Source of the DNA: Siphlonurus alternatus
Lineage: Eukaryota; Arthropoda; Insecta; Ephemeroptera; Siphlonuridae
DNA: 64,000 bases
Reading direction: 5' to 3'
Assembly (NCBI GenBank): GCA_949825025.1
Contig: OX463781.1
Span: 8,000,648-8,064,647 of the forward strand
Below are positions 61,434 to 64,000 of the stretch, piece after piece. A program made the translations under genes and the position numbers. The notes under the pieces are model-generated. The model did not search any database. It worked only from the letters and a program-made list of their open reading frames with translations, and was not told where the DNA came from. The first letter of the stretch is position 1. Every line of letters starts with the position of its first letter.

Positions 61434-63720
61434 TCTTTTTAAATTTTATATAGTAAGATTATTTTTTAAATAACTGCTGTTATTATCCATATGTTAACGT
61501 TTTCTTATTTTTCTTTGTATTTTACAAAATATTTAAACAAAAAATTGTATAAATAAATGTAATATAGTTTAAAATCAATAATAAAATGCCCAAAATATTA
61601 GTTCAAATAAATAATTTATATACAACCATATTGACTGCTGGGAGTTGAAGAAAGACCGAAAATTATTTTACATATTAATTTTCTTCAAATAAGTAAAGAT
61701 TGTTTTAGTACTTTCAAAATTTTACCAGCGCTTTTTCAACCCTAATATTATGCAATCAAATGTTCAATGATTCCTAATTAGTCAAATTGCGTCTCTTGTG
61801 CAATTTGCACCACCTTCATCATCCGCTACTGATGCAGGAAATTCGCTATAAATTTCTTCGATGGTCGGTACAATTGATCTTTTTCCTTCAATTTTGCCAA
61901 ATTATTGTTTGTGAATTATTTATTACCTTATTTATCATATTAAATTGGTTCAAATTTTGGAATACTCTTTTGAAGCAATTTTATTTTATGTACTTGTTTT
62001 AAACGTGTAATTGAAGTTATGGGGCATATCGAATTAAAAAGAATACAACGTTTTGAACGTTTTATAAACGCATGGCAATTGGGTAATATTTGGAGGGAAT
62101 TATTAAAAATTTACTTGCTTGATCCAACAGTACCTTTTTTATTATTTTTATATTAAAAAACAACAAAATTCTGTGTTTCAAGTTAAAAATTGAAATATTG
62201 TCATTTGTGACAAGTGTCATGTTTTCCTACTTTTTTAAAATTTACAAAAAACTTTAATCACTGAAGCTTAAGTTTTCTATCATATATTATAATTATACCA
62301 GATACGCCGCTGGCAGTACATCTTAGATTATAACACAGATTTGAATTTACACATGTTCAAATTTATTACTTTTTGATATCACCTTTTAAAGTCATATATA
62401 TATAAAAACATTTAATAAGCATTTTATTATCTATAAATTTCATCATTATATAAGCCAGGGCATTATTATGATTTTTTTTTATTATTATCCACCATTCTTG
62501 TTATATGATAGCACGCTTCTCTTTATATACTCTGATAATGCACGTGTGTGTATGAACTCCTACGCACGGAACCAATAAATAATACACAGTCTCAATACCA
62601 AACTATAATAGAATCCATCTTATACGTATTTATGCTACTTATTATTATGTAGCCTATAGCTTATATAATAATATTCTTGGCAGCAGTATAAGTTTTAACC
62701 AGTAGTGTTGTGTAAAAATAATTTCTTTTATATTCGCCGATTTTCCAAGGGTATACTATTTTATAGAGATACAATAAGTTCAAGGTTTATATAATATTAT
62801 TTTAAATTATATTATAAATAGATAATTATATATCTTATAAATATTGTTATGTAGATTACTTAAAATTTATTTATGCAAGCTTTTTAAATCTAAATGTTTA
62901 ATAACAAAGAAGTGACTTCGTAAATAATTTTGTTATTTTTAATAATTTTTACATTTAAAAGGATAAAATTTCATGGGACTAAGATAATGAAATTATGTTT
63001 AAATCGCAATAATATCTTAATATAAATTTCATTCAAAGAACTTGGAAAGCGAGCATATTGAGAACTACCTAGCAATCGATCAAGCAATGAATTGACAGTC
63101 GATATTATTTTCAACACCACAACAAGTATAATTTGCCTTGGTTTTAAATATCTGATATCAACAAAACATAAAAGTTGAGCTCTTCACATCATATGAAAAT
63201 ATAACTTTGATTCATTCATGCTATAAAATTCTTCTGAAATACTTGTATGATAAAAATATGTTTTACATGCGCCTGAGTGCAGACGACCCGCTGAGCATTT
63301 GATTTATTTTAATGTATTTTTAATGTCATGAGAAGAAACTGGCGTACCCAAGTGTAAACACAAAGACAGCTCGCCGCGCTCATGAAATTCCTGGAAATTT
63401 GGCAAAGAATCTGCTCGTGCAAATCGTAAAAAATAATAAATATTAATATATAATATTAACATACATTGGATGACTTTTCAAATTCCATTAATCTACATAT
63501 TTAATATTCCCACAGTTTTTCAATTAAATTTATATATAATTTAAATATATTTTAAATTAAAATGATAAGAATATATATATTTTTTATTGACCTTTTATTT
63601 AAGTCTAGGTTATCTCTTTAATATATTTTCCTTGACTATCACATATAGCCGCGTGATGAAATTAAGTCACGCTTACTTAAAGTGGGCGTTAGATAAGGTT
63701 TAAAAAAAATCATTATTTTA
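61434..63720. other. AT-rich DNA, nothing recognised
   Basis: No supportable gene; frames such as 61787-62002 are low-complexity and hydrophobic by composition. Confidence 0.45.
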
Positions 63721-63739
63721 GCCCAGCAGCTAGTAAGCG

Positions 63740-63900
63740 GGAACTTGTTCTCAGTCGGCTTCAAGTGACGAGATGAGTTTTCAACGTTGGCTCAGCGAGA
63801 CGTCGTGCACGTTGTGTTAGTTCCATACGGCGCTCCGAGCTGACCACTTGACCTCGTGGTGGTGGGAGAGATGACGTCTACTGAGGTAGTCATGACTTCT
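63740..63900 (+). promoter_or_regulatory. Promoter-like GC island at the right edge
   Basis: TCAGTC (63751-63756) matches the arthropod initiator TCAGTY. AGACG, a downstream-element-like motif, follows at 63798, but its spacing (about +46) does not fit the usual +28. A 15-codon ORF, MSFQRWLSETSCTLC, starts at the ATG near 63774 and would be an upstream ORF in a 5' leader. If a gene starts here it would run out of the window. Confidence 0.25.
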
Positions 63901-64000
63901 TAGCTACCATACTTGTTGTTGTTGTTGATGGATTCTCAACTCACTACTACAATGGACATTTCTTTTGTTTAAATTTATGTTTAATTTTTACTAACTACAA

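Overview
The window is eukaryotic nuclear DNA and most probably comes from an arthropod. It is very AT-rich and almost gene-free. It is packed with fold-back and MITE-like repeats, microsatellites and short GC-rich islands of about 70-280 bp, and it has intron-style splice signals but no bacterial gene organisation. I cannot name the species. An insect or a very AT-rich crustacean would both fit.

The dominant object is one transposon of about 25.4 kb at 23579-49017. It has perfect 63-bp terminal inverted repeats (TIRs) and a perfect 9-bp target-site duplication (ATGGATCAT). Inside each end lies a huge tandem array of the same 345-bp unit, with the two arrays in opposite orientation: about 35 copies on the left (12.0 kb) and about 17.6 copies on the right (6.1 kb). 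The unique centre (about 35.8-42.0 kb) holds the only convincing protein gene of the window. This is an intact 606-residue ORF at 38233-40053 with a Ulp1/SENP-type (C48) cysteine protease domain, catalytic residues present, and a C-terminal PHD-like zinc finger. No transposase ORF is visible. The 9-bp duplication and tandem-repeat inverted arms match FoldBack/Rehavkus-type Mutator-like elements (MULEs). A Ulp1-like protease is known from plant KAONASHI MULEs. This combination is my main candidate for a previously undescribed system.

Left of the giant element (1-23569): AT-rich DNA with two related 120-130 bp MITEs (661-780, about 3589-3718), a CRE-rich fold-back element (3072-3463), a (TACA)n tract of about 575 bp (5281-5856), two related poly(A)-tailed retroelement tails on the minus strand (6823, 13827), and a 3.46-kb palindrome (15677-19138). 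That palindrome carries a 709-bp palindromic element inserted at TTAA in its left arm. Several GC-rich islands carry TATA boxes or splice-donor-like sites.

Right of the element (49027-64000): AT-rich DNA with two (GA)n tracts, one small MITE (61297-61433), a retroelement 3' fragment related to one inside the giant element, three short open segments bounded by splice-like sites on the plus strand (52853-52982, 55974-56045, 57604-57680), and promoter-like GC islands near 58.7, 59.8 and 63.8 kb. I could not join these into a recognisable host gene. All host exon calls here are low confidence.
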